Part shown: in pieces, positions 8,144 through 17,287 of the stretch
Position numbering within the stretch: position 1 is the stretch's first letter
Layout: every line of letters starts with the position of its first letter
Source of the DNA: CAYFWF01 sp964346815
GTDB taxonomy: Bacteria > Acidobacteriota > Aminicenantia > Aminicenantales > Aminicenantaceae
Direction of reading: 5' to 3'
NCBI GenBank assembly: GCA_964346815.1
Contig: CAYFWF010000068.1
Location: forward strand, 62,001-126,000
Length of the DNA: 64,000 bases
Position numbers and translations under genes: made by a program
Notes under the pieces: generated by a model
What the model saw: only the letters and a program-made list of their open reading frames with translations
The model's database searches: none
Told to the model about the DNA's origin: nothing

Positions 8144-9565
8144 CTATGGTTGAATGTTTCCAGGCCGCTGGGCTGAGAGTCTTTTGTGCTCTCGCATGGT
8201 AAGAAAGCTGAGAATGATCCAGATCACAGCCATAGCCACATTGATAGCGGCGAAATTTTCCAGGCTCAACGAAAAATAGGTGGTGCCAAAAAAGATGGTC
8301 AGAGCAACGAGAACATCCCCGGCCCTGACGAAAAATGTATCGATAGCCGCTTTTGCTTTGTATTTGGCCTCCCTCGATGTTATCAGGAAAAGGCCTTGTT
8401 TCACCGTATTCATGAGAGAGTAATCTGTGCTGTTTTCCGCTACCTTGACCCATTTGACTATGGCAAATGTCGCTCCCAGGCCTATAAAGAAGTAACCTCC
8501 GAAAGCGATAAAGGGCAGAAAAAGCATAGCTCCCCTAACCCCGAACCACTTGAATATGCGTGAGACAAGAAAAAGCTGGATAAGCCAGGTAAACAGATTG
8601 ACGAGGGAGTTGAAGTCAGACTCGGTTTTGGTGATGTACTGGAGCCGCGCCGTATCTGTATCCTCGATCATACCCGTCTCCACTGCTTCGTTGGCTGCCC
8701 GCTTCCAGACATCTGATTTCATGTACTGGCCTGTGGTGTTAACGTAGTTGAGTAAGAGGATCACAAAGGCGATCAATATGAGATACCGGCTTTGAAACAC
8801 CACCCGAAAGCCGCCCCCTTTTTTTAGAGGTTCTTCCTTGACTTTTTTAGGGGGGACTTCTTTGAGGCCTTGATCCGTTGGTCTGCTTTTTATTTTTGTT
8901 ACCTCTCTTCTGTGAACGATGAGTGTGAGCGCGATACAGACAAGCAGAATGATACCAGCCAGGAGCATAAGCTGGAACGGGCTCAATGGACCGGCAGGCT
9001 TCACCAAGAGAGAAGTACTCTGGGCACCAAGATACATACCCATGTTCTGCCCGAACATCACGATCGGAAACAGACGCTTTCCGGCCTCTTCGGTATAGAC
9101 GTCGTTGGAAAAGGCCCAGAACTGGGCGATGATAAAAACATTGAAGATGCTCAGCCAGACCCAAAAAACGATGCCCAGTATGCTCAAAGAAGTTCCTGCT
9201 TCATTCAGGATATAAAAAAGCACTAAATTTGAGATAAAAAAGAGCGTGACATTGGCGATCAGTTTCTGCCGGGGAATCCTGGAGGAGAGATAGCTAAAAA
9301 CTTTAACCACAAAAACGAGCAAGACAGCGACAACTGCATACAGGTAAGATTCTTCTTCGGCAGAGTGTTTAGTCAGAATGAGGCCGCTCCTCACCGGTTT
9401 GAGAATGGAGTAGGCTCCGCCGATCAGAAAAATATTCAAGAACAGCAGGAGTAATGTAAGAGCTTCGCCAGGATGAACCACGGTAAAAAGCCTGAGAAAT
9501 TTGTAGAGAATTCCAGGCGGTTTATCCGAGGATGTTTGATAACCTCGATCATTCCGATGCGTCAT
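8144..9565 (-). CDS. NTT/Npt-type nucleotide (ATP/ADP) translocase-like membrane protein
   Basis: 473 residues with about 11-12 membrane segments. Family features are the YSILKPVRSGLIL element after the first segment (charged Lys/Arg within KPxR), an FWAFSND loop followed by an AGKRLFP segment, and a second half with GATFAIVKWVK and repeated YKAKAAIDTF. NTT transporters exchange ATP/ADP or import nucleotides in obligate intracellular bacteria and plastids; relatives in free-living bacteria are poorly characterised. Unlike the two homologs at 12258 and 14763, it lacks the HEAT-like C-terminal half. GGGAGGGG precedes the ATG. It lies leftward of, and in the same direction as, the phosphatase and kinase-like copy 3, with a 188-bp gap. 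Transported species unknown. Confidence 0.8.
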   Translation of the reverse strand: MTHRNDRGYQTSSDKPPGILYKFLRLFTVVHPGEALTLLLLFLNIFLIGGAYSILKPVRSGLILTKHSAEEESYLYAVVAVLLVFVVKVFSYLSSRIPRQKLIANVTLFFISNLVLFYILNEAGTSLSILGIVFWVWLSIFNVFIIAQFWAFSNDVYTEEAGKRLFPIVMFGQNMGMYLGAQSTSLLVKPAGPLSPFQLMLLAGIILLVCIALTLIVHRREVTKIKSRPTDQGLKEVPPKKVKEEPLKKGGGFRVVFQSRYLILIAFVILLLNYVNTTGQYMKSDVWKRAANEAVETGMIEDTDTARLQYITKTESDFNSLVNLFTWLIQLFLVSRIFKWFGVRGAMLFLPFIAFGGYFFIGLGATFAIVKWVKVAENSTDYSLMNTVKQGLFLITSREAKYKAKAAIDTFFVRAGDVLVALTIFFGTTYFSLSLENFAAINVAMAVIWIILSFLTMREHKRLSAQRPGNIQP

Positions 9566-9753
9566 GCCATCCCCTCCCAGGAGTATCTCTTTTTGGATTT
9601 TTTACGATAAGCAAGGAAAAGTCAACTTGTTTTTTGGTTTTTTCCGTCGTTGTTGTGTAAAAAGGTGTTGATAAATGAGTGAATATTTTCGTTAAAAGAC
9701 TGCAATCAATTGAGTTTTGAGAGATTGCACAAAATTTGGGCAATAGGAGGGGA

Positions 9754-10551
9754 TCAAAAGAGGACAGATTCTTCGCCTCGCTCCTGGATGAGTTTTTTGA
9801 TCGTCGCCAGGATGAGCGCCTTGCGCTGGAATAGCATGGACATTTCATTCTCGTTGAGAAGTTCTTCCAGATGGGGTGCGATCACATCGTCCTCTAATTC
9901 GATAAGGTTTTCAAAAAGCTTTTTCGAGCATCGAGTGATCTTTTGATCTGGTATCAGCTCTGGAGTAGGGTAGAAGGCTTCGCCAAAATCCACCCGGAGC
10001 ACTTTCCAGGTTTCTTTTTCGATGAGGATATCATCCAGTTCCTTGCGCTCACAATAGACGAGATTTTCGAATACGTTGATTTCTTCCAGACTGTTATGGA
10101 AGGCTTCTGCATCGAGAGGCTTGAGATTTTTCTGCTGTTGAAGGTCCAAGGGAATGCAGTTTTCGACCCGAATTTGAAGAGATCCCTTGACTCCGTCTAT
10201 TTCCCTACTCACAAGGGGGGGGATTCTTCCGAGATCCAGAAGCTTGTCCAATTCGTATGCGGCGAGATCGTAGGCATAGCTGTCTGCGATGGGTGTGGGT
10301 CTGTGGAAGTCGATAAATTTGAAATGGGCTTGCCTCTCTTGTTTCCCATCGAACAAGGTGATCTTCCATGCATTCGTCCGTCCAGGAATTTTTCCCTTTT
10401 CGATCAAGGTTATTTCAGCGGTTTTCAGGTAATGCTCGAGCTCGGATCGCTTCATTTCTTTTTGACCAGACCTTTCTGTTTGGGCAAGGCTCCCTAAAAA
10501 AAGAGATAAAAAGAGCAAAATAAAAATTGCAGGAGTTGACTTATTCTTCAT
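9754..10551 (-). CDS. secreted kinase-like paralog, copy 3 (probable pseudokinase)
   Basis: 265 residues with a signal peptide (hydrophobic 8-22, cleavage likely after SLA). It aligns with copies 1 and 2: LKTAEI near 42, Lys78 in HFKF, AAYELDKLLDLGRIPPLV, KGSLQI, and the terminal QRKALI...IQERGEESVLF. However, the helix-C-like Glu is Asp95. The catalytic segment reads YCERKELDD, with Lys170 where copy 1 has Asp170 and Asp174 where it has Asn174. The metal-site Asp188 survives (RVDFG). The Asp loss suggests a pseudoenzyme with a binding or regulatory role, though this is inference. Its start overlaps the end of the phosphatase gene by 11 bp, so the two are translationally coupled. Confidence 0.6.
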   Translation of the reverse strand: MKNKSTPAIFILLFLSLFLGSLAQTERSGQKEMKRSELEHYLKTAEITLIEKGKIPGRTNAWKITLFDGKQERQAHFKFIDFHRPTPIADSYAYDLAAYELDKLLDLGRIPPLVSREIDGVKGSLQIRVENCIPLDLQQQKNLKPLDAEAFHNSLEEINVFENLVYCERKELDDILIEKETWKVLRVDFGEAFYPTPELIPDQKITRCSKKLFENLIELEDDVIAPHLEELLNENEMSMLFQRKALILATIKKLIQERGEESVLF

Positions 10552-11644
10552 CTCTTTCCGTCCATATCGAGAATTTTCCGTCCTCTATTTTCAGGTAGCT
10601 GAGGATACCGCCATAATATTTGGATATCCCTGTGTCGATGATCCAGATTTTTCCGTCGAACCGGCTTACCGCCTTTATATTTTCAGGAATTACGGGGCTT
10701 CCGGTGCTTCCATAAGGAGTGTGGGCTATGACCATATGTTTGGCACCCATGTTGTCCAATATGAGTTTGACATCATCGATAAAGGACTGATCATGATTGG
10801 TGGCCAGGTCCCGGAACCAGAGCGGAGCGTCCGGCGCATAGACGATCTGCGGCTTGATTAATGGATTGACGCCTCTTTTATGGGCGAGACGCAGCCTGTT
10901 CAGTTCCTCTCTGTAGGTGTCGTTGATTTTTTCCAGTGGCCAGGTCGAGAACCTTTTACTGATTCCTCCGTGGACGAAGATGGTGTCATTGATTCTGATG
11001 ATAGCGTTGCCTTCGAGAAGCCATTTTCCATAATTCTCATTGAAGTTGAGTATGTATTCGTTTTGATAGGGATTAGGCTGGGTGATGACTTCTGTCCAAA
11101 ATTTTTCTGAGGCGTTAACCAAGGAATCTGGGTTATGGTTGTTCTTCGCCTTTTCCATCTCCTCTGTATATTCTTGCTCTAATTTTTTCTTGTAATCGTC
11201 GGGGAGAAATGAGAGAAACTGCAGCGGTGAAACATATCCGGGATATCTGGGAGCCATCCCGGTGATGTTGAGCTCTTCGTGGTTGCCCAGGAGCATATGG
11301 ACTTTGCCGCCGGCCTCCTCTGCCTCCTTCTGGAGCTCCTTTAACAGATCGAAGATGCTCTTGGCATAATTTCCTCTGTCCATGACATCGCCGTTCTGGA
11401 CAAAATGTGTTTTTCCTGCCATCCATTTGAAATTATCATCCATAATGCCCGCTTTTTTCAGGATCTTTATAAAATTTCCGTAATCGCCGTGAACATCCCC
11501 TACGGCGATGACTTTCTTTACGTTGTCCCATTCGCATTGTATTTTATCAGCATATAAGGAGAGAAAAAGAGTCGAAACAAAGAGAAGAGGCAGGAGAAAC
11601 CGGGTTGTCTTTCGCGTATAATTGAGGTATGAATATTTTCTCAT
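10541..11644 (-). CDS. secreted calcineurin-type (PPP-like) metallophosphatase
   Basis: 367 residues. An N-terminal hydrophobic stretch (15-31) looks like a signal peptide or anchor. The di-metal phosphoesterase motifs are in order: GDVHGD (49-54), NGDVMDRG (84-91), GNHEE (120-124), FVHGGI (about 224-229) and a later VIAHTPYG. The pattern and the inserted helical region resemble Shewanella-like/bacterial PPP serine-threonine phosphatases more than nucleotidases. It overlaps the secreted kinase-like copy 3, suggesting paired kinase-like and phosphatase functions outside the cytoplasm. No good ribosome-binding site is seen at ATG 11644; AGGAGGGG lies about 36 bp upstream, so the true start is uncertain. 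Confidence 0.8.
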   Translation of the reverse strand: MRKYSYLNYTRKTTRFLLPLLFVSTLFLSLYADKIQCEWDNVKKVIAVGDVHGDYGNFIKILKKAGIMDDNFKWMAGKTHFVQNGDVMDRGNYAKSIFDLLKELQKEAEEAGGKVHMLLGNHEELNITGMAPRYPGYVSPLQFLSFLPDDYKKKLEQEYTEEMEKAKNNHNPDSLVNASEKFWTEVITQPNPYQNEYILNFNENYGKWLLEGNAIIRINDTIFVHGGISKRFSTWPLEKINDTYREELNRLRLAHKRGVNPLIKPQIVYAPDAPLWFRDLATNHDQSFIDDVKLILDNMGAKHMVIAHTPYGSTGSPVIPENIKAVSRFDGKIWIIDTGISKYYGGILSYLKIEDGKFSIWTERDEE

Positions 11645-11773
11645 CGGTTTTACATGGGTAAATTCGTTATCTTACCCCTCCTGATATAATATATATTTTT
11701 TTTCTTGATTTTACAATTACCTGTAAAAATTTCCGCTTCGGTTGTGAAACTCGGGCTGGAGTATGAAAACCGG

Positions 11774-11802
11774 TTGACTTTGAATTGTACTTTTGATAAA
11801 AG
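11774..11802 (+). promoter_or_regulatory. sigma70-type promoter for the STAS-NTT-PP2C operon
   Basis: TTGACT at 11774-11779 and TAAAAG at 11797-11802 with a 17-bp spacer, about 32 bp upstream of the STAS start codon. Confidence 0.45.
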
Positions 11803-11833
11803 CTAAGTGAAAAACAATTAAGACAGGAAAAAG

Positions 11834-12181
11834 ATGGAAATCCAAGCAAGAGAAAAAGACGATGTCATCATATTTGACATAGAGGGAGAAATCCGCAGAT
11901 CAGATGTTTCTGATGTCACGCTCCATCAGCTGGTAAAGGATCAGTTGGATGGAGGAAAAAGGAACATCCTTCTCAATTTTAAGGATGTTGAGTTCATCGA
12001 CAGTTTTGGGGTAGGGGAGATTCTGGCCAGTTATATTTCAACCCATAATCTGGGCGGAAAACTCAAAATTGCCAAGATTTCCAAAAAACTTTACCTGGTG
12101 TTCCAAGTGACAATGCTCACCAAAGTTCTCGATATATTCGATGACGAAGAACTGGCGCTTCAGAGCTTTATGACAGATTAA
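11834..12181 (+). CDS. STAS-domain anti-anti-sigma factor-like protein
   Basis: 115 residues, a single SpoIIAA/RsbV-type STAS domain. The phosphorylatable serine lies in the family motif VEFIDSFGVGEIL (Ser57), between strand 3 and helix 2. In partner switching the unphosphorylated form binds an RsbW-like kinase and frees its target; a PP2C phosphatase restores that state. Candidate partners are encoded at 4804 (RsbW-like) and 17288 (FHA-GAF-PP2C). AGGAAAAAG precedes the ATG. It heads a rightward run with two NTT-HEAT proteins, with a 76-bp gap to the next gene, so it may instead regulate these transporters directly. Confidence 0.85.
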   Translation: MEIQAREKDDVIIFDIEGEIRRSDVSDVTLHQLVKDQLDGGKRNILLNFKDVEFIDSFGVGEILASYISTHNLGGKLKIAKISKKLYLVFQVTMLTKVLDIFDDEELALQSFMTD

Positions 12182-12257
12182 TCACACATATCTTTTTCAC
12201 TGATTTGAAAGTTGCTCTGGGGCTTTCAGTGGAGATGCGAGTCAGCAGGGTCTCCGT

Positions 12258-14753
12258 ATGGCGAAAGACCTCATCTTTAGAATCTTCTCCCGTATAGTAA
12301 AAATAAAACCCGGCGAGTTGAAAATCTCACTTCTTCTCTTTTTTTACCTGTTTTTGGTGACTGCTCCTTATAACATTATCAAACCGCTCAGGAATGCTAG
12401 CTTTCTCGATGAACCGGGATATATGGAGCTGCCATTCGCTTATTTGCTGACTGCTGTTGTCATTGGATTTGTGGTCGCTTTCCATTCAAAAATCCAGGTT
12501 AAAATTTCTCGATATCTTTTGATAACACTCAGCCTTGCCTTTTTTCTTTTCTCCTGCCTCGTTTTTCAGCTTTTATCGGGTTACCAGTGGTCAGGATTGC
12601 CTTATGTTTTTTGGGTATGGGCAAACATCTTCATCATAGTCCTCAACACTCAGTTTTGGATCATGGTCAACGACATTCTCAATCCTCGTGAATTCAAAAG
12701 ACTGAGCGGTTTTTTTATAAGCGGAGGCATACTGGGAGGGATTGTGGGAGGAGGTTTGGCAGGAATTCTCGCAAAAACCAGTGTTGATTTCGATCTGCTC
12801 TTTCTGGTTGCAGGGTTACTCATCCTCTGTGGTTGTGTCGTATATTTGATTTCCCGATGGCAGAAGAAATTCCAGCCAGTGGGAAGAGGGGATAAAAAAA
12901 AGATTCCAGAGAAGCCCGAAGTGCTTTCCAAGCCGGGATTCCGTGACAGCTTCAACACCGTAATGAAACATACGTATTTAAGGTTGATCGCCACTATCGT
13001 GATTATTACTCTGGTTGTATCGACCCTTATAGATTTTCAATTCCAAACAGTCGTGAATGTGAGCAAGAAGGAAGGACTAACCAGTTTTTTTGGCTATTTC
13101 TACTCTGGATTAATGGTTTTTGCATTTTTCCTATCGCTGCTGATGACAAGCAACCTTTTCCAGCGTTATGGTGTTCGCATCACGCTCCTGCTCTATCCTC
13201 TGATCCTGCTGCTGTGCTTCTTGGGTATCGGGGTCGCTGCTACTCTTGTATTAGCCATTCTCATCAAGGGAAATGATAAGAGCCTTTCCTATTCCATCAA
13301 CCAATCTGCCCGGGAACTTTTGTACATACCGGTTTCACCCGATCTCAAATACAAAGCAATGGTGTTTATCGACATGTTTGTGAACAGGTTTTCCAAAGGG
13401 ATAGGAGGGGTCATTCTTATCCCCATCATTGCACTGAATTTTTCCAGTCATCAACCTTATATCCGAATCGTGAGTGCCGTGGCTTCTGCCTTGATCGTTG
13501 GTTGGATCGTACTGACCTTAAAAGCGAGCCGGGAATACATCAGCTCCGTCAAACAGAAAATATCCAAACGGTGGGAGAGAGGGGATCAAGTGGTCACGGC
13601 AGAATTAGATGTGGATTTTACGAAGTTGATCTTTGATACGCTGGAAAGTAAAGACCGAAGTCAAGATTTGTATGCAATGCATCTTTTTGATCTGATAAAA
13701 CAAGGAAAATTCACTCCAGAATTGAAAAAATTGATGGATTACGATTCTGAAGATGTGAAGACTTCTTCATTGGGAATATTCTTCGAAGTCGATCCCACGC
13801 CCATGATCCAGGTGAGCGATGCCCCAGCCCAAGATGAAACGTTGAAAAAGGACATCGAGGAGATCATGAGCCTGGATGTCTACCAGGAGGTGGTTACTGA
13901 GTACGTCGATAAGGTTCTCGCCGAAGAGGGCAGGGAAGTCGAGGTAGCCAAGATGGAAGTTGCGAAAAGCATTGGATTCTTAAATCCCGATTCTCCTTTA
14001 GTCAGGAGACTTGAGGAGCTTCTTAGGGACGCCTCACCAGATGTCATCAAATATGCCATAGAAAGCGCCGCCAAACTCAGAAAAAAAGAATATGTCCCTC
14101 TTCTGGCTCAGAAATTGAGCGATCCCATGATCCGTGAAGACGCTGCCTCGGCATTGGAAAAATACGGGGTGAGAATCGTTGGGACGCTGGCGGATTATCT
14201 TGGAGACCGGGAGGAAGATATCGAACTCCGGAAAGCCGCCGCTTCGGTTTTGGCCAGGATAGGCTCTCAGGAAGCTGCAGATTTTATTCAGTGGGAGATG
14301 CGGGAAGGAAGTGTGGATATAAAAACAGAACTCGTCGATGCTTTGGACAGAATCCGTTCGTCAAACCCTGAGATTGAATTTTCTCATAGAATCATAAGGA
14401 AAGCGACAAGACAAGAAATTAGAGCTTATTACATGTATTTCATAGAATTTGCTGACAAAGATGCAGAGGGCGAAAATGAGGAACTCTGTGAGGCGCTGGG
14501 CAGAAGAATGGCGCGGACACTGGCAAACATTTTCAAGCTATTAGGGCTCCTTTACCCTCACGAGGATATGGTGAAGGCTTACCAGAACATTCAGACGGGG
14601 ACCAAAGACTCTGTGGCTTATGCTGTCGAGCTGCTGGACAATACCCTGCAAAAAGAAATAAGGGAGGCTGTCCTTCCCATAGTCGAAGATCTCTCAAGAG
14701 AGGAAAGATTAAAAGCCTGCCTGATACTGCAGAAAAATTTGCCCGATTTTTAA
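12258..14753 (+). CDS. NTT-type nucleotide translocase domain fused to HEAT-like repeats, copy 1
   Basis: 831 residues. Residues 1-430 form an NTT/Npt transporter of about 12 membrane segments: NIIKPLRNASFL near 42, FWIMVNDILNPREFKRL, a glycine-rich SGGILGGIVGGGLAG stretch, IKGNDKSLSYSINQS and YKAMVFIDMFVNR. Residues 440-830 are soluble and helical, with HEAT-like repeats (SPDVIKYAIESAAKLRKKEYVPLL; DPMIREDAASALEKYG). The soluble half should face the cytoplasm and could dock signalling proteins. It is followed 9 bp later by a full-length paralog. This fusion is unlike the classic parasite translocases. Transport substrate unknown. Confidence 0.8.
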   Translation: MAKDLIFRIFSRIVKIKPGELKISLLLFFYLFLVTAPYNIIKPLRNASFLDEPGYMELPFAYLLTAVVIGFVVAFHSKIQVKISRYLLITLSLAFFLFSCLVFQLLSGYQWSGLPYVFWVWANIFIIVLNTQFWIMVNDILNPREFKRLSGFFISGGILGGIVGGGLAGILAKTSVDFDLLFLVAGLLILCGCVVYLISRWQKKFQPVGRGDKKKIPEKPEVLSKPGFRDSFNTVMKHTYLRLIATIVIITLVVSTLIDFQFQTVVNVSKKEGLTSFFGYFYSGLMVFAFFLSLLMTSNLFQRYGVRITLLLYPLILLLCFLGIGVAATLVLAILIKGNDKSLSYSINQSARELLYIPVSPDLKYKAMVFIDMFVNRFSKGIGGVILIPIIALNFSSHQPYIRIVSAVASALIVGWIVLTLKASREYISSVKQKISKRWERGDQVVTAELDVDFTKLIFDTLESKDRSQDLYAMHLFDLIKQGKFTPELKKLMDYDSEDVKTSSLGIFFEVDPTPMIQVSDAPAQDETLKKDIEEIMSLDVYQEVVTEYVDKVLAEEGREVEVAKMEVAKSIGFLNPDSPLVRRLEELLRDASPDVIKYAIESAAKLRKKEYVPLLAQKLSDPMIREDAASALEKYGVRIVGTLADYLGDREEDIELRKAAASVLARIGSQEAADFIQWEMREGSVDIKTELVDALDRIRSSNPEIEFSHRIIRKATRQEIRAYYMYFIEFADKDAEGENEELCEALGRRMARTLANIFKLLGLLYPHEDMVKAYQNIQTGTKDSVAYAVELLDNTLQKEIREAVLPIVEDLSREERLKACLILQKNLPDF

Positions 14754-14762
14754 AGAAATCAA

Positions 14763-17246
14763 GTGCAGAAGAAATTTTTTTACAGGATAATCGGCCGCTT
14801 CGTGAATATACGGGAACAGGAAGCAGTGACCTCTCTTTTTATGTTTTTCTATTTTTTTCTCATCACCACGTCAGCCTATATCATCAAGCCAGTCAAAATC
14901 TCACTTTTTCTGGGGTGGTTGTCATTCAAAAATCTGCCCTTTGCCTATCTCTTGACAGCTGTTTTGATCGGGTTTGTGGTCACCTTGAATTCCAGGCTCT
15001 TACACACCATAGACCGAAAACTCTACATATCCCTCAGCCTGACATTTTTTATCATCAATCTTCTTCTTTTCTGGTGGCTTTTCCGATTCGAGTGGGCGTG
15101 GCTTTCTTTGGCTTTCTGGTTTTGGGCCGATATCTTCACCGCTACATCTGTCACCCAGTTCTGGCTGCTTGTCAATGACATTTATAATCCCAGGCAGGCA
15201 AAAAGACTGGTGGGCTTTCTTGTGAGCGGGGGGCTCTTGGGGGGAGTGGCAGGAGCAGTGCTCGCCAGCCGGTTAGCCCGGACATTCGGAACAGAAAACT
15301 TGATCTTGATTTGCCCTTTTCTCCTGGCTATCTGTATGGTTCTGGTGAATTCCAGCCATGAATTCAGGAAACAGCATGAGAGGAGGGAGAAATCCAAGGA
15401 TCAAATAACAAGAGCAGGCTACCAGGGCGGGTTTCGGGAATTGGTCAAGAATCGTCACCTGCTTTTTTTAAGCGGTATAATTACCTCGGCTATCATTGTT
15501 ACGACCTTGATAGACTTTCAATTCAATCATGTGATCGAAAGGTCATTCCAGATAAAAGATGAAAGAACGTCTTTCTTGGGGACCTTTTTCACCTTCCTCC
15601 TGATTTTTTCTTATCTCCTGCACGTGCTTATGACCAATCGCATCTTGAAAAATTTCGGAATGTATGTCGCTCTTTTGGTTACCCCGGTGATATTACTCAT
15701 AGGCTCTTTTTCACTGTTTTTTATTTCTGTCGGGGGATTGATTTACTGGGCAGTTTTTATCAAAGGAGCCGATAAGAGCCTTGCTCATTCCCTTAACCAG
15801 TCTGTTCGAGAGCTGCTGTATATCCCGATTCCTCCGGAGATAAAGTATAAAGCAAAAGTGTTTATCGATATGTTTGTCAACAAGATGGCAAAGGGAGCTG
15901 CAGCCCTGCTCCTTCTTTTGTTTTATTCGACGCTTCGTTTCTCTCTCAATGAGATCAGTCTGATTGTTATCCTGTTTATTTTTGTCTGGATAGGTTTCAA
16001 TTGGATGGTCATCAAAGAGTATGTGGGGATCGTTAAAAAGAATCTGCAGCTCAAATGGGAGGATGCAGATAAAATCGTCAGTGAAAAAATCGATGTGGAC
16101 ATGACCAAATTGGTTTTCGATACCCTCCAGAGCCGAAACAGGAGTTCGGTTCTTTATGCCATGAATCTGTTCGACCTGATTAGGAGCGATAAATTGAGTC
16201 CTGAGCTCAAGACAATCATCTCGAGCAAATCCGACGAAGTGCGAGCGGGTTCCATGGATTCACTCTTCGATCTGGATGGAGAGGTCCTGCTGCCAGATAC
16301 TGACGATACTCTCGAAGAGGAAGACCTCAGTGCTCAGGTGAAGGAGGTCATGTCTTTGGATGTCTATCAGGAAATGATGCGTGAACAGATCGAAAAAGTT
16401 GTTTCCCAGGAAGGACAGGTATCTGAAGTCTCGAAGATGGAGGCCGCAAAGGTACTCGGCATGATGACTCCGAGTCCGTCCCTGGTCCCATCTCTGAGCA
16501 GGCTCCTGAGGGAGAAATCACCCGAAGTAGTCAGATATGCGTTGGAGAGTGCAGGAAGAGTCAAGAGGAAGGAGCTGGTCCCGTTTATCGTTTCCCAATT
16601 GAAAAAACCGGCAACAGAGAGGATCGCTCGCCAGGCCTTGGTGAACTACGGAACGAAGATTTTGGGCACTCTGAGGGACTATATGGCAGATAAAAATGAG
16701 GATTTAAAGATACGGAAAGCCATCCCTGATATTCTCTTCTGTATCGGTACCCAGAGATCTGCAGACCTGATGGCGAGGGAGTTAAAAAAGAGGGGAAGCG
16801 AATTAGAGCCGGAGCTCGTCGAGGCACTCTACAGGCTGCGGACAAAAGAACCTGCTGTTCAATTCAACTATCATGATATCGCGCCAGAAATCTTTACGCG
16901 CATTAAAAAGAGTTACTTGATATTGCTGGAAATTCATGATTTGATGTCCGACAAGAAAAGGGTGAATCTGGTTTCGGATTTGGAGAACAGTCTGGCAAAA
17001 TCCCTCAAACACACCTTTGAGCTGCTCAGCCTGATATATCCACAGGAGGACATCCTCAAGGCATATCAAAATATCAGTTCTGGGACAAAAAAAGCCATGG
17101 ATTATTCTGTAGAGCTCCTTGACAATATTCTCAAACGGGAGATGAAAGAATTTATCATTCCTCTGATCGAAGATATCCCGTTTGACCATAAAGTGAAGAG
17201 GTGTCGAAAATTGCTCAGTGCCCTGGAAAAGCTCGAAACCTCTTGA
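14763..17246 (+). CDS. NTT-type nucleotide translocase domain fused to HEAT-like repeats, copy 2
   Basis: 827 residues, tandem paralog of the gene before it along the whole length. The membrane half includes IIKPVKISLFL near 41, FWLLVNDIYNPRQAKRL, a glycine-rich SGGLLGGVAGAVLA stretch, IKGADKSLAHSLNQSVRELL and YKAKVFIDMFVNK. The soluble half has HEAT-like units such as SPEVVRYALESAGRVKRKELVPFI. Where copy 1 has KPLRN, this copy has KPVKI, so the two may differ in substrate. The start is a GTG 9 bp after the previous stop. A signalling phosphatase gene follows 41 bp downstream. Confidence 0.8.
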   Translation: MQKKFFYRIIGRFVNIREQEAVTSLFMFFYFFLITTSAYIIKPVKISLFLGWLSFKNLPFAYLLTAVLIGFVVTLNSRLLHTIDRKLYISLSLTFFIINLLLFWWLFRFEWAWLSLAFWFWADIFTATSVTQFWLLVNDIYNPRQAKRLVGFLVSGGLLGGVAGAVLASRLARTFGTENLILICPFLLAICMVLVNSSHEFRKQHERREKSKDQITRAGYQGGFRELVKNRHLLFLSGIITSAIIVTTLIDFQFNHVIERSFQIKDERTSFLGTFFTFLLIFSYLLHVLMTNRILKNFGMYVALLVTPVILLIGSFSLFFISVGGLIYWAVFIKGADKSLAHSLNQSVRELLYIPIPPEIKYKAKVFIDMFVNKMAKGAAALLLLLFYSTLRFSLNEISLIVILFIFVWIGFNWMVIKEYVGIVKKNLQLKWEDADKIVSEKIDVDMTKLVFDTLQSRNRSSVLYAMNLFDLIRSDKLSPELKTIISSKSDEVRAGSMDSLFDLDGEVLLPDTDDTLEEEDLSAQVKEVMSLDVYQEMMREQIEKVVSQEGQVSEVSKMEAAKVLGMMTPSPSLVPSLSRLLREKSPEVVRYALESAGRVKRKELVPFIVSQLKKPATERIARQALVNYGTKILGTLRDYMADKNEDLKIRKAIPDILFCIGTQRSADLMARELKKRGSELEPELVEALYRLRTKEPAVQFNYHDIAPEIFTRIKKSYLILLEIHDLMSDKKRVNLVSDLENSLAKSLKHTFELLSLIYPQEDILKAYQNISSGTKKAMDYSVELLDNILKREMKEFIIPLIEDIPFDHKVKRCRKLLSALEKLETS

Positions 17247-17287
17247 AATGCAGATTTTTTGTGCATATAATCAAAGAGAAAGAAAAG

